Shown here one piece after another: positions 7,573-16,395 of a DNA stretch of 64,000 nt; the stretch's first letter is position 1, and each line of letters starts with the position of its first letter. The stretch covers positions 228,776 to 292,775 of the forward strand of contig CAJXSL010000006.1 of NCBI GenBank assembly GCA_913060875.1, read 5' to 3'. Position numbers and translations under genes: made by a program. Under the pieces are notes generated by a model. That model was given only the letters and a program-made list of their open reading frames with translations, did not search any database and had not been told where the DNA came from. Origin of the DNA: an uncultured Desulfobacteraceae bacterium. Its GTDB lineage: Bacteria; Desulfobacterota; Desulfobacteria; Desulfobacterales; UBA5852.

Positions 7573-10191
7573 ATGAGTTCTTCCAAATTGACCCCGATGA
7601 TCAAGCAGTACCTGTCCATCAAGGACGAATATCCTGACGCGCTTCTGCTTTATCGAATGGGGGATTTTTTCGAAATGTTTTTCGAGGACGCCGAAACGGC
7701 TTCCCGCGCCCTCGACATTACCCTTACCTCCCGCAATAAAAACGACAACAAACCCATTCCCATGTGCGGGGTTCCCGTACGTGCCGTCCAGGGGTATATC
7801 GCCCGTCTGATCGAAAAAGGGTTCAAGGTGGCCCTGTGCGACCAGGTCGAAGACCCGGCCCAGGCCAAAGGTATCGTCAAGCGCGAGGTCGTGCGGGTAT
7901 TGACGCCGGGCATGTTGCTCGAAAACGAGTTGCTCGATCGTGCGAACCATAATTATATCCTGGCGATTTCCAGCCATGATCATAGGGTGGGATTGGCCTA
8001 TCTGGATATTTCGACGGGCACGTTTCGTTTGACCGAGACCGGGGAGCGGCAGGGGGCGCTCGACGAAGCCTTGCGTGTGAGTCCCAGTGAGATTCTTCTG
8101 TCGGAATCCTTCCGGGCCGACGATGCCATGCAGGCGCTGATTCTACCCTTTGCCGACCGCGCCCTGACCGTTCTCGAAGACAAAGTCTTCTCCCTTTCCC
8201 GGGCCCGTGAGCAATTGACGGGCTTATTCAAAACCATGTCCCTGGAAGGGTTCGGCTGTGCGGGGATGCCGGCCGGCATCCGAGCGGCCGGTGCTTTGGT
8301 CCATTATCTGCAAGAGACCCAAAAGCAGACGGTCGATCATTTCACCGGCATCGAAACCTATCACCTCGATGGCTACATGTGGGTGGATGACCGCTCCTGC
8401 CGCAACCTTGAGCTTGCCGTCAATCTCCAGAACGGAAGCGTTCAGGGGACGCTGATTCATATTCTTGACAAAACCTGCACCGCCATGGGGGGACGGCTGC
8501 TTCGGGAGTGGCTGCGCTATCCCCTGATGGATCGGGATAACATTGTCCGGCGGCACGATGCCGTTGGTGAAATGCTGGAACGCAATCGTCAGCGCCATGA
8601 CATTCGTAGCCTTCTTGACCAGGTTCACGATTTGGAGCGCCTGGGGAGTAAAATATCCCTTGGACGCGCCAATGCCCGGGATCTGGTGGCCTTGAAACAA
8701 TCTTTGCAGGCCCTGCCGTCGCTGTTCGGCTATTTTGCGAACCTGGAATCGCGCGCATTTCAGAGCGATTTAGAACTTGGACCGCTGGCAGAATTGGCGG
8801 CCCTGATCGAGATGGCCATTCGTGAGGACGCCCCGCCCGTGCTGAATGAAGGCGGGCTGATCAAAGCGGGATATCATGCGGAACTGGATGAGCTCGTCCA
8901 GATCAGCCGCGATGGCAAAGGCTACCTGGTCCAGTTGGAATCCCGCGAACGGGAGGCCACCGGCATCAGTGTGCTCAAGGTCCGCTATAACAAAGTCTTC
9001 GGCTATTTTATTGAAGTTCCCAAAGCCCGCAGCACGGAAGTCCCCGGGCATTATGTGCGCAAACAGACCCTGGTCAATGCCGAACGCTACATCACCGACG
9101 AACTCAAGACCTTTGAAGGCAAGGTGCTCAATGCCGAAGAGCGACGCGCCAGCCTGGAATACGATCTCTTCAGCGCCGTGCGGGAAGAGGCGGCCCGTCA
9201 CCACACCCTCGTGAAGCAAACCGCCATGTTCCTGGGTGCGGTGGACTGCCTGCTGGGGCTGGCGGAGGTGGCCGAACACCGGCATTTGAAACGGCCGCAC
9301 ATCAATGCGGAGGGGGTCATTCATATCGAAGATGGGCGCCATCCGGTGATCGAACAAATGCTCAGCGGTGAACGTTTCGTCCCCAACACCATCCACCTGG
9401 ACATGACCGACGCGCAGGTGCTGATCATCACCGGTCCCAACATGGCCGGCAAATCCACCGTGCTGCGTCAGGTGGCCCTGACGGTGCTTATGGCCCAGAT
9501 GGGGTCTTTCGTGGCGGCCGAGAAGGCTTCCTTACCCATTGTGGACAAGATATTCACCCGGGTCGGGGCCCTGGACAACCTTTCCCAGGGCCAGAGCACC
9601 TTCATGGTTGAAATGCAGGAAACCGCCAACATTCTGCGCAATTCAACCCGGCACAGTCTGGTTATCCTGGACGAAATCGGGCGGGGGACGAGTACCTACG
9701 ACGGCATGAGCATCGCCTGGGCTGTCGCCGAATTCCTGCACGATGTGGACGGCAAGGGGGTCAAAACCCTTTTTGCCACGCATTATCACGAATTGACGGA
9801 TTTGTCCGACCAACGGCCACGGGTAAAAAATTACAATATCGCCGTCAAAGAGTGGAACGACGAAATTATTTTTCTGCGTAAATTGGTGGAAGGGGGGACC
9901 AACCGCAGTTATGGAATTCAGGTGGCGCGCCTGGCCGGAATCCCCGACGACGTCATCACGCGTTCCAAACAGATTCTGACGGCCATCGAAAAAGAAGGCC
10001 ACGGCACCGGTCGACCGGCCGGCACCGACCGTCGCCAAAAGGCATCCGGGCCGACCCAGCTTGATCTTTTCCATCGGCCGGATCAGGAGATTATCGAAAA
10101 GCTCCGCCATATTGATGTTTCACGGACAACACCGATGGAAGCCTTGAACCTGCTCAGTGAATTACAGGACCGTGCAAGGTCGGATGTTTGA
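7573..10191 (+). CDS. mutS: DNA mismatch repair protein MutS
   Basis: An 872-aa MutS of normal length. The mismatch-recognition domain carries the Phe-x-Glu motif within MGDFFEMF. Connector, lever/clamp and ATPase domains follow. The ATPase shows Walker A (GPNMAGKST), Walker B with DEIGRGTST, and the ABC signature region before it (LSQGQSTFMVEM). The C-terminus contains a short linker (GTGRPAG) and the dimerisation tail. MutS finds mismatches and recruits MutL. No mutL is in the window. The 3' end overlaps the amidase gene by 8 bases when the latter starts at 10184. Confidence 0.97.
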   Translation: MSSSKLTPMIKQYLSIKDEYPDALLLYRMGDFFEMFFEDAETASRALDITLTSRNKNDNKPIPMCGVPVRAVQGYIARLIEKGFKVALCDQVEDPAQAKGIVKREVVRVLTPGMLLENELLDRANHNYILAISSHDHRVGLAYLDISTGTFRLTETGERQGALDEALRVSPSEILLSESFRADDAMQALILPFADRALTVLEDKVFSLSRAREQLTGLFKTMSLEGFGCAGMPAGIRAAGALVHYLQETQKQTVDHFTGIETYHLDGYMWVDDRSCRNLELAVNLQNGSVQGTLIHILDKTCTAMGGRLLREWLRYPLMDRDNIVRRHDAVGEMLERNRQRHDIRSLLDQVHDLERLGSKISLGRANARDLVALKQSLQALPSLFGYFANLESRAFQSDLELGPLAELAALIEMAIREDAPPVLNEGGLIKAGYHAELDELVQISRDGKGYLVQLESREREATGISVLKVRYNKVFGYFIEVPKARSTEVPGHYVRKQTLVNAERYITDELKTFEGKVLNAEERRASLEYDLFSAVREEAARHHTLVKQTAMFLGAVDCLLGLAEVAEHRHLKRPHINAEGVIHIEDGRHPVIEQMLSGERFVPNTIHLDMTDAQVLIITGPNMAGKSTVLRQVALTVLMAQMGSFVAAEKASLPIVDKIFTRVGALDNLSQGQSTFMVEMQETANILRNSTRHSLVILDEIGRGTSTYDGMSIAWAVAEFLHDVDGKGVKTLFATHYHELTDLSDQRPRVKNYNIAVKEWNDEIIFLRKLVEGGTNRSYGIQVARLAGIPDDVITRSKQILTAIEKEGHGTGRPAGTDRRQKASGPTQLDLFHRPDQEIIEKLRHIDVSRTTPMEALNLLSELQDRARSDV

Positions 10192-12190
10192 CGCCATGGT
10201 GAATACCTGCCATAGACTGTGTTTATTTCTCCTGATGGTCGTGATGATGGCGGTGGTTCCCGCCCCCGTGCAAGCGGACGCCGTGCGCGACCAGTATTTC
10301 AAGGCCGAGAATGCCCATAAAAAGCTCCTGGCATCTTCCCGCCAGCGCAAATACCGTCATCACTGGCTGCGTGTCATAAAGGAATTCCAGAAAGTCTATG
10401 ACAAGGATCCGGATGGCGCCTGGGCGGCTGCCGGTCTCTACCGCACCGGCGCCACCTATATCGAACTGTTCCGGCGTTCCGGCCTTGGCGATGACCGTGA
10501 TGCCGGGATCAAGCGGCTTCGGCAGGTCCAGAAGAAATTCCCCCGCAGCGCCTATCGGGCCAAGGCCGAAAAGCTGCTCAAAGATTTCCCGAATATCAAG
10601 ATTCCCCCTGCGGCTTCCAAGTCACCCCAGAAGAAACGCGCCGAGCGGTCCGCCCGGCAGCAGTTTGAAAATGCCGAGAAGTGCCAGGCACGCCTTATGA
10701 AAAATCCCCGCCGTACGAAACACCGGGACGTCTGGCTGACCTGCATCGATAAATACCAGTCCGCCTACCAAGCCGATCCCGAAGGTCCGACAGCGGCGGC
10801 CAGTTTGTATCAAATGGGGGCACTGTTTCAACAACTGGCCGGGTATTCGAAAAATCGGTCGGATCGCGAGGCCGGTGAAGATCATCTACGCAACCTCATC
10901 AACCGTTTTTCCGGCAGTTCCTATGCGACCAAGGCCAAAGCCCTTCTGGGGGAAAAGGATGTTGCCGCGGTTCCCCCACCCGCCAAGGCTGCTCAGGAAA
11001 ACGCCCCTCCCGCCGACGGTCAGCCATCATCGCTTTTTTCCGTATCCGGGCTAAGGTATTGGTCCAACCCCAATTATACGCGCGTGGTGGTGGATACCGG
11101 TGGCAAAACGCCTTATTTTCATCGTCTTCTCAAAAAAGATCCGGATTTGAAGAAACCCCAGCGCCTTTATGTCGATTTGAAAAATGCCCGCCTCGCCAAG
11201 GATTTTCCTAAAGTCATCCCCATCAATGATGATCTTCTGATGGATGCCCGGGCCGGGCAGTATCAAAACGATACCGTGCGTGTCGTCGTGGATATCAAGT
11301 CGTTCAAAACCTATAAAATCTTTTCCCTGATGAATCCGTTTCGAATCGTGATCGATGTGTGGGGTAAAGAGGAGAAAAAGAAGGCGGTATCGGACAAGCA
11401 GGAAACGGCTGCGGTCAAGCTGCCCGCCGGAAAGATTCCGCCGGGGTCACTGGCGCGCTCGCTGGCGTTGGGGGTCAGCCGGATTGTCGTCGATGCCGGC
11501 CACGGCGGCAAGGATCCGGGGGCTAAAGGCTATTATCGGGCGGCCCGGGAAAAGGATATCACCCTCAGTATCGCCAAAAAACTCGCCAAAAAACTGGAAG
11601 CCAAAATCGGATGCGACGTCATTATGACACGCCGGGGTGACAAATTCCTCACCCTGGAGGAACGCACGGCCCTGGCCAATACCAAAGAGGCCGATTTGTT
11701 TATCTCCATTCATGTCAATGCCCATCGCAACAAGAATGCCTATGGCACCGAGACCTATTTTTTGAATTTGGCCACCGATGAGGAGGCCATTCGGGTGGCC
11801 GCCATGGAAAATGCCACATCCACCAAGAACATCAGTGATCTGCAGACGATCTTGATGGATTTGATGCAGAACGCCAAAATCAATGAATCGAGCCGCCTGG
11901 CCAGTTATGTCCAGACCAACATGGTCCAGAGCCTCAGAAAAAAATACAGCAAGGTACGGGACAAAGGCGTAAAACAGGCTCCATTCTACGTCCTGCTTGG
12001 CGCCCAGATGCCCGCCATTCTGGTGGAAACATCCTTTATCAGCAACCCCCGCGAATGCAAACGTCTGATGGATCCGACCTACCAGGACCGGCTCTGTGAC
12101 GGCATCGTTCGCGGGGTTGAGAAATACATCAAGGCCACCAGCCCGACGGCATTCCAAAAGGCCTCTCAACTGCCGGCCCATAACGGTTGA
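10184..12190 (+). CDS. N-acetylmuramoyl-L-alanine amidase with AMIN domain
   Basis: Periplasmic zinc amidase that removes stem peptides from peptidoglycan, used in cell separation. The signal peptide ends PAPVQA-DA. Two TPR-like bundles follow (about residues 30-130 and 150-250), then an AMIN domain (about 290-385, peptidoglycan or divisome targeting), then Amidase_3 (about 430-650). Catalytic landmarks are VVDAGHGGKDPGA (zinc His), the Glu-containing YGTETYFLN after SIHVNAH (zinc His), and ILVETSFISNP (catalytic Glu). The duplicated N-terminal TPR-like module is an addition to the usual AmiC layout. ATG 10184 overlaps mutS by 8 bases; ATG 10196 is an alternative start giving a cleaner signal peptide. 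Confidence 0.9.
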   Translation: MFDAMVNTCHRLCLFLLMVVMMAVVPAPVQADAVRDQYFKAENAHKKLLASSRQRKYRHHWLRVIKEFQKVYDKDPDGAWAAAGLYRTGATYIELFRRSGLGDDRDAGIKRLRQVQKKFPRSAYRAKAEKLLKDFPNIKIPPAASKSPQKKRAERSARQQFENAEKCQARLMKNPRRTKHRDVWLTCIDKYQSAYQADPEGPTAAASLYQMGALFQQLAGYSKNRSDREAGEDHLRNLINRFSGSSYATKAKALLGEKDVAAVPPPAKAAQENAPPADGQPSSLFSVSGLRYWSNPNYTRVVVDTGGKTPYFHRLLKKDPDLKKPQRLYVDLKNARLAKDFPKVIPINDDLLMDARAGQYQNDTVRVVVDIKSFKTYKIFSLMNPFRIVIDVWGKEEKKKAVSDKQETAAVKLPAGKIPPGSLARSLALGVSRIVVDAGHGGKDPGAKGYYRAAREKDITLSIAKKLAKKLEAKIGCDVIMTRRGDKFLTLEERTALANTKEADLFISIHVNAHRNKNAYGTETYFLNLATDEEAIRVAAMENATSTKNISDLQTILMDLMQNAKINESSRLASYVQTNMVQSLRKKYSKVRDKGVKQAPFYVLLGAQMPAILVETSFISNPRECKRLMDPTYQDRLCDGIVRGVEKYIKATSPTAFQKASQLPAHNG

Positions 12191-12334
12191 CGTGCTCCTG
12201 ACAATGGCCGCGGACAGGGTCGCCTGTTGTGGCGTGAATCAACGGAACCCCCTGCTGTCGATCAGCGCCGGTTACAGCCGGCCGCAACAAGGCGGCTGTT
12301 CTGGCAAAGTGGAACGGAGCTTTTGAATACGGTA

Positions 12335-14062
12335 ATGTCCCCGGAAGATACCCGCCCGCCCTTACCGCCGCTTGTCGCCCTTTCCATCGGTGTTGTCGCC
12401 GTTTCAACGGGCGCTATTTTTGTGCGGCTGGCCGAAGCCCCGGCTTTGGTCACCGCCGCCTACCGGGTGGGCATTGCCAGTTTGGTTTTACTGCCCCTGG
12501 TCTGGTGTTACGCCCGTGAAGAATTGTTCACTTTAAAGGGCAAGGATGTCGGGTTGGCAGCCATCGCCGGTGGTTTTCTGGCCCTGCACTTTGCAACCTG
12601 GATTGCATCGCTGGACCATACCTCGGTGGCCAACAGCGTTATTCTGGTCAATACCAACCCGTTATGGGTTGGCCTGATGGCCCCCATGATGACCCGGGAT
12701 CGGGTTGGTCGCGGCACCATCATCTGCATCCTGATCAGTGTCGCCGGCGCAATGATTATTGGTTGGGGCGATATCGCGACCGGCGGCAATGCGCTATGGG
12801 GGGACGCACTGGCGCTGATGGGAAGTATTTTTGCGGCGGTATACCTGCTGATGGGACGTAACCTGCGTTCACGGCTCAGTCTGGTGGTCTATATTTTCCT
12901 GTGCTACGGAAGTGCCGCCGTATTTCTTTGGGGGACAGTGGTGATCAGCGGGTTGCCGGTGAGCGGATTCAGTGGGACCACCTGGGGGGCGTTTGCCGGC
13001 ATGGCCCTGTTTTCGCAACTGGTTGGGCATACCAGCTACAATTGGGCCCTGAAGTGGTTGAGCACCAGTACGGTGGCCGTTAGTCTGCTGGGGGAACCTA
13101 TCGGTGCCAGCCTTATGGCGTTCTTTTTTTTCAATGAAGACTTGACCGCGCCGAAGTTTATCGGCGGTGGTTTAATTCTCATGGCGATTTACCTGGCCGC
13201 TCGACTCGAGGGCCGCTCGACTCGAGGGCCGCTCGACCTGAGACAACCTGACCAAATGGAGGCAAGGATGACGTACGAGAATATCAATTTCGAGATCGAG
13301 GATCGCATCGCAATCATTACGTTCAACCGGCCGAAAGCCCTCAATGCGTTGAATCGCGCGCTGCTGGATGAATTCGCGGATGCCGTCGACCGGGTCGCAA
13401 TGGATGAAACGGTGCGTGTCCTGGTGCTGACCGGAAGCGGGGACAAAGCCTTTGTGGCCGGCGCCGACATCACGGAAATCAATCAATTGGGCCCCTTGGG
13501 GGGCAAATATTTCGCCCGCCGTGGCCTGGAGGCCATCAATCGATTGCCCCAAATCCCGGTACCGGTGATCGCGGCCGTCAACGGGTATGCCCTGGGCGGC
13601 GGCACCGAGATGGCCCTGGCCTGCGATTTCATCTATGCCGCCGAAAGCGCCACCTTCGGTCTGCCGGAGATCAACCTGGGGATTATCCCCGGCTTTGGTG
13701 GGACCCAACGGCTGTCCCGCCTCATTGGTCCCAATATGGCCCGTGAAATGATCTATACCGGTAAAATGATCGATGCGGCGGAAGCATTTCGTCTGGGAAT
13801 CGTCAATAAGGTATGTGCACCGGATCAATTGATGACCGCTGCCTTGAAAACGGCCGCTGTCATGGCCACCAAGGGCCGAGTGGCCCTGCGTGCCGCCAAA
13901 CAGGCCATTACCAACGGACTGAATGTCGACCTGACATCCGGTTTGGCTCTGGAAAACGATGCGTTTGCGCTCTGTCTGGCCAGTGCCGATGCCCGTGAAG
14001 GGACCAGTGCTTTCCTCGAAAAACGCAAGCCGGAATTCAAAGGGACGCTGGCGGACGATTAA
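12335..14062 (+). CDS. EamA/DMT transporter fused in frame to enoyl-CoA hydratase
   Basis: One open frame of 575 codons joins two unrelated proteins. Residues 1-about 298 form a ten-helix EamA drug/metabolite exporter with two internal repeats (ending GGGLILMAIYLAARLEG). Residues 312-575 form a complete crotonase. The junction contains a 16-bp tandem duplication (13195-13226 plus a partial third copy to 13237). Removing one unit restores a TGA at 13239-13241 and ends the transporter after LEGRST. The crotonase half keeps its own Shine-Dalgarno and ATG. The fusion is therefore probably recent and accidental, or an assembly or sequencing error in a repeat. TTG 12323 is an alternative start with GGAG nearby. 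Confidence 0.7.
   Translation: MSPEDTRPPLPPLVALSIGVVAVSTGAIFVRLAEAPALVTAAYRVGIASLVLLPLVWCYAREELFTLKGKDVGLAAIAGGFLALHFATWIASLDHTSVANSVILVNTNPLWVGLMAPMMTRDRVGRGTIICILISVAGAMIIGWGDIATGGNALWGDALALMGSIFAAVYLLMGRNLRSRLSLVVYIFLCYGSAAVFLWGTVVISGLPVSGFSGTTWGAFAGMALFSQLVGHTSYNWALKWLSTSTVAVSLLGEPIGASLMAFFFFNEDLTAPKFIGGGLILMAIYLAARLEGRSTRGPLDLRQPDQMEARMTYENINFEIEDRIAIITFNRPKALNALNRALLDEFADAVDRVAMDETVRVLVLTGSGDKAFVAGADITEINQLGPLGGKYFARRGLEAINRLPQIPVPVIAAVNGYALGGGTEMALACDFIYAAESATFGLPEINLGIIPGFGGTQRLSRLIGPNMAREMIYTGKMIDAAEAFRLGIVNKVCAPDQLMTAALKTAAVMATKGRVALRAAKQAITNGLNVDLTSGLALENDAFALCLASADAREGTSAFLEKRKPEFKGTLADD
13195..13237. repeat. 16-bp tandem duplication at transporter-crotonase junction
   Basis: The unit GGCCGCTCGACTCGAG occurs at 13195-13210 and 13211-13226, and its first 11 bases recur at 13227-13237. 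Sixteen is not a multiple of three, so one extra unit shifts the frame by one base. That shift hides the transporter stop codon TGA at 13239. Confidence 0.95.
13268..14062 (+). CDS. Enoyl-CoA hydratase (crotonase), internal start of the fused frame
   Basis: This is the probable native gene for the second half of the fusion: 264 aa, the standard crotonase length. GGAGG at 13257-13261 is 6 bases before ATG 13268. Oxyanion-hole and catalytic residues are present: the AGADI loop, GYALGGGTEMAL (first catalytic Glu) and GLPEINLGIIPGFGGTQRL (second catalytic Glu). With both glutamates it should hydrate 2-enoyl-CoA in beta-oxidation or a similar acyl-CoA route. Its strand neighbours downstream handle aryl-CoA formation, which may be a metabolic link. 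The C-terminal trimerisation helix is complete. Confidence 0.85.
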   Translation: MTYENINFEIEDRIAIITFNRPKALNALNRALLDEFADAVDRVAMDETVRVLVLTGSGDKAFVAGADITEINQLGPLGGKYFARRGLEAINRLPQIPVPVIAAVNGYALGGGTEMALACDFIYAAESATFGLPEINLGIIPGFGGTQRLSRLIGPNMAREMIYTGKMIDAAEAFRLGIVNKVCAPDQLMTAALKTAAVMATKGRVALRAAKQAITNGLNVDLTSGLALENDAFALCLASADAREGTSAFLEKRKPEFKGTLADD

Positions 14063-14192
14063 CCGGCATGCGCGTGCCTGATTCGCAAACGTCCCCCCGG
14101 AAAGGCCTCGGGCCCGTCGAACCGCATGGCCTGTTTAATCCCGTAAAGGCCTTTGCCGGAAAAGGCCTCCGGGGGAGGATATCGCTTTTCGC

Positions 14193-14221
14193 TTGACAGG
14201 ACGGGTGTCATTCGTTATGCA
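14193..14221 (+). promoter_or_regulatory. Candidate sigma-70 promoter of the leader transcript
   Basis: TTGACA at 14193-14198 is a perfect -35 box. After 17 bases comes TATGCA at 14216-14221, a weaker -10. The start point would fall near 14228, just upstream of the Shine-Dalgarno for the leader peptide. Confidence 0.55.
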
Positions 14222-14256
14222 ATCAGGCACAAGATGATTTAGGAGAAAAACAAGCA

Positions 14257-14343
14257 ATGCTTTTCGGTAATGTCTATTTTTATTTTTTCGGTTTTTTTGG
14301 GGGCTTTCTCTTTAGAAAGTCCACCCATGAGCCGTCAACGTAG
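14257..14343 (+). CDS. Phe/Tyr-rich leader peptide (28 aa)
   Basis: A 28-codon frame starts at ATG 14257 with AGGAG at 14241-14245 upstream (11-base spacing). Translation begins MLFGNVYFYFFGFFGGFLF and ends at TAG 14341-14343. Ten of the first 19 residues are aromatic (8 Phe, 2 Tyr). It sits between a sigma-70-like promoter and two intrinsic terminators, ahead of an aryl-CoA ligase/ACT/ABC operon. That is the layout of amino-acid leader peptides such as PheL, where ribosome stalling at Phe codons controls termination. No database-like sequence identity is claimed. A T-rich stretch gives Phe codons by chance more easily, which lowers certainty. Confidence 0.5.
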   Translation: MLFGNVYFYFFGFFGGFLFRKSTHEPST

Positions 14344-14380
14344 ATATACCGACCAACGCGATTGACAAGACCATGGGGGG
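14321..14380 (+). promoter_or_regulatory. Candidate antiterminator pairing
   Basis: CCACCCATG at 14321-14329, inside the last codons of the leader peptide, can pair with CATGGGGGG at 14372-14380 (8 of 9 pairs). The latter overlaps the 5' arm of the first terminator, so the two structures exclude each other. A ribosome at the leader stop codon would cover the first strand; one stalled in the Phe codons would leave it free. Confidence 0.45.
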
Positions 14381-14408
14381 ACGCAAGGGGTCAACCCATG
14401 GTCTTTTT
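14369..14408 (+). terminator. Intrinsic terminator 1 (possible attenuator)
   Basis: GACCATGGG at 14369-14377 pairs perfectly with CCCATGGTC at 14395-14403, and five T residues follow at 14404-14408. The stem can extend by two A-T pairs into the T-run. Confidence 0.75.
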
Positions 14409-14415
14409 ATTATAG

Positions 14416-14448
14416 GCTGCGGGTTTGTCACCCGGCAGCTTTTTTTTT
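14416..14448 (+). terminator. Intrinsic terminator 2
   Basis: GCTGC-GGGT at 14416-14424 pairs with ACCC-G-GCAGC at 14430-14439 (one bulged G), followed by nine T residues at 14440-14448. It lies only 8 bases beyond terminator 1 and about 80 bases before the ligase start. In the antiterminated state CAACCC at 14392-14397 could pair with GGGTTTG at 14421-14427 and weaken it. Confidence 0.8.
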
Positions 14449-14527
14449 GGCCGTGCCTTGAAACAACGTTCCTCGCCAAACTCACTTTTCTTTTTGCCAG
14501 ACCCGTTCGATAAGGAGGATGACGCGC

Positions 14528-15829
14528 ATGATCTACGACATCGAGTATGAAACCATGCCCCGGGAGGCTTTAGAAGCCATCCAGTTGCGCCGATTGAAGG
14601 CAACCATCGATCGCTGCTATGCCAGCGTGCCCTTCTATCGGAAAAAATTTGAAGCAGCCGGCATCACGCCCGGGGATATCCAGAGCTTGAAAGACCTGCA
14701 GCGGTTGCCCTTCACGACCAAACAGGATCTGCGGGACAACTATCCTTTTGGCATGTTTGCCGTGCCCATGGAAAACGTCGTCCGCATTCATGCGTCTTCC
14801 GGAACCACCGGTCAACCCACCGTTGTGGGATACACGGCACGGGATGTGGATACCTGGGCCGGGTTGATGGCCCGCTCCCTGATGGCCGGCGGCGCGTCCC
14901 GAGGAGATATCATCCACAATGCCTACGGTTACGGACTGTTCACCGGGGGATTGGGGGCACACTACGGCGCTGAAAAACTGGGGGCCTCGGTCATTCCCGT
15001 CTCGGGGGGGAATACCAAACGCCAAGTGGTGATCATGCGGGATTTCGGTCCCACCATTCTTACCGCAACCCCGTCCTATGCCCTGCATCTCGCCGAAGTC
15101 GCCGAAGAGTTGGGCGTCTCTTTCCGGGACCTGAATTTTAAATACGGTATTTTCGGCGCGGAACCCTGGTCGGAAAAAATGCGTGGTGAGATCGAAGAGA
15201 AGTTGGGATTGGTGGCCGTCGATATTTATGGTCTCAGTGAAGTCATCGGGCCTGGTGTGGCCATGGAATGCCATGAAGCCAAAAACGGGTTACACATTTT
15301 TGAAGACCACTTTATCCCGGAGATTATCAATCCGGAAACCGGCGAAGTCCTGCCCTACGGGGAAATCGGAGAATTGGTGTTTACCTCCATCACCAAGGAG
15401 GCTTTCCCTGTTCTTCGCTACCGCACCCGCGATATCACGTCCTTGAACCCGGAACCCTGTATTTGCGGCCGGACGGTGGTTCGCATGAACAAGGTGAGCG
15501 GTCGTTCCGACGACATGCTGATCATCCGGGGTGTCAATGTCTTCCCCTCCCAGATCGAAAGCGTTTTGATGGAAATGCAGAACGTCGAACCCCATTATCA
15601 ACTGGTGGTGGACAGGGAAGGGCAGTTGGACATCCTGACCGTCATGGTCGAAGTATCCGAAGCCATGTTTTCCGATGAGGTGAAGACGCTCCAGGGCATG
15701 GAGCGGGAAATTACCAAAAACATCAAGGAATACCTCGGTGTATCCGCCAAGGTTAAACTGGTGGAGCCGAAAGCGATCGCGCGCAGCCAGGGGAAAGCCG
15801 TGCGGGTTATCGACAATCGAAACATTTAG
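14528..15829 (+). CDS. paaK: Phenylacetate-CoA ligase (PaaK family)
   Basis: AMP-forming aryl-CoA ligase of 433 aa. It activates phenylacetate or a related aromatic acid with ATP and CoA in the cytoplasm. Key motifs are the P-loop ([12 protein letters not shown]), the aromatic A4/A5 region ([15 protein letters not shown]), the ribose-binding segment (YRTRDIT) and the C-terminal catalytic Lys in [17 protein letters not shown] at 14512-14518 lies 9 bases before ATG 14528; the in-frame ATG at 14519 touches that site and is rejected. It is first in an operon with an ACT protein and a branched-chain-type ABC transporter. In related anaerobes this set is linked to aromatic amino-acid breakdown, which is inference here. 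Confidence 0.9.
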   Translation: MIYDIEYETMPREALEAIQLRRLKATIDRCYASVPFYRKKFEAAGITPGDIQSLKDLQRLPFTTKQDLRDNYPFGMFAVPMENVVRIHASSGTTGQPTVVGYTARDVDTWAGLMARSLMAGGASRGDIIHNAYGYGLFTGGLGAHYGAEKLGASVIPVSGGNTKRQVVIMRDFGPTILTATPSYALHLAEVAEELGVSFRDLNFKYGIFGAEPWSEKMRGEIEEKLGLVAVDIYGLSEVIGPGVAMECHEAKNGLHIFEDHFIPEIINPETGEVLPYGEIGELVFTSITKEAFPVLRYRTRDITSLNPEPCICGRTVVRMNKVSGRSDDMLIIRGVNVFPSQIESVLMEMQNVEPHYQLVVDREGQLDILTVMVEVSEAMFSDEVKTLQGMEREITKNIKEYLGVSAKVKLVEPKAIARSQGKAVRVIDNRNI

Positions 15830-15839
15830 GGAGGCAAGC

Positions 15840-16271
15840 ATGCGAGCAGAACAAATATCCGTCTTTCTCGAAAATAAAGCCGGTCGTTTGTGTGAAGTGA
15901 CGGGCATTCTCGCTGAGGCACACGTCAATATCCGGGCCCTGGCATTGGCCGACACGTCGGATTTCGGCGTATTGCGGTTGATTGTGGATGACACCGATAA
16001 AGCCAAGGAAGCGCTGAAGAAGGCGGGCTTCACCGTGGGTAAAACCAATGTCCTGGCCGTGGAAGTTCCCGATCGTCCGGGAGGCCTTCATGAAATTCTC
16101 GATTTTCTCCAGTCTTCCCATATCAATGTCGAATACATGTATGCCTTCGTGCAGCAGACGGGCAACAATGCCGTCATGATTTTCCGTTTCGACAATACAG
16201 ATGAAGCCCTGAGGGTTATTCAGGAAAAAGGCTTGCGGGTCATCGACGGGAAAACCCTGTACGGTATGTAG
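15840..16271 (+). CDS. Tandem ACT-domain protein
   Basis: The 143-aa product consists of two ACT domains: about residues 2-65 (QISVFLENKAGRLCEVTGIL) and 70-138 (VEVPDRPGGLHEILDFL). ACT domains bind amino acids and act as allosteric sensors. GGGAGG precedes ATG 15840, and the gene begins 11 bases after the ligase stop. Stand-alone two-ACT proteins next to PaaK genes are a recurrent arrangement in deltaproteobacteria and archaea, so it may sense an aromatic amino acid and tune the pathway. The ligand is not known from sequence. Confidence 0.85.
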   Translation: MRAEQISVFLENKAGRLCEVTGILAEAHVNIRALALADTSDFGVLRLIVDDTDKAKEALKKAGFTVGKTNVLAVEVPDRPGGLHEILDFLQSSHINVEYMYAFVQQTGNNAVMIFRFDNTDEALRVIQEKGLRVIDGKTLYGM

Positions 16272-16395
16272 CCCGTCGTCGGGTGTGCCATTTGCCTGAC
16301 CTTGATTTTTGGCCGGAAGAACCAGAGGAACCGAATGAAACCTTGAATCTCACCGGATCAACCGGTGGCAACCGACCATGATGAAGGAGGTCAAA

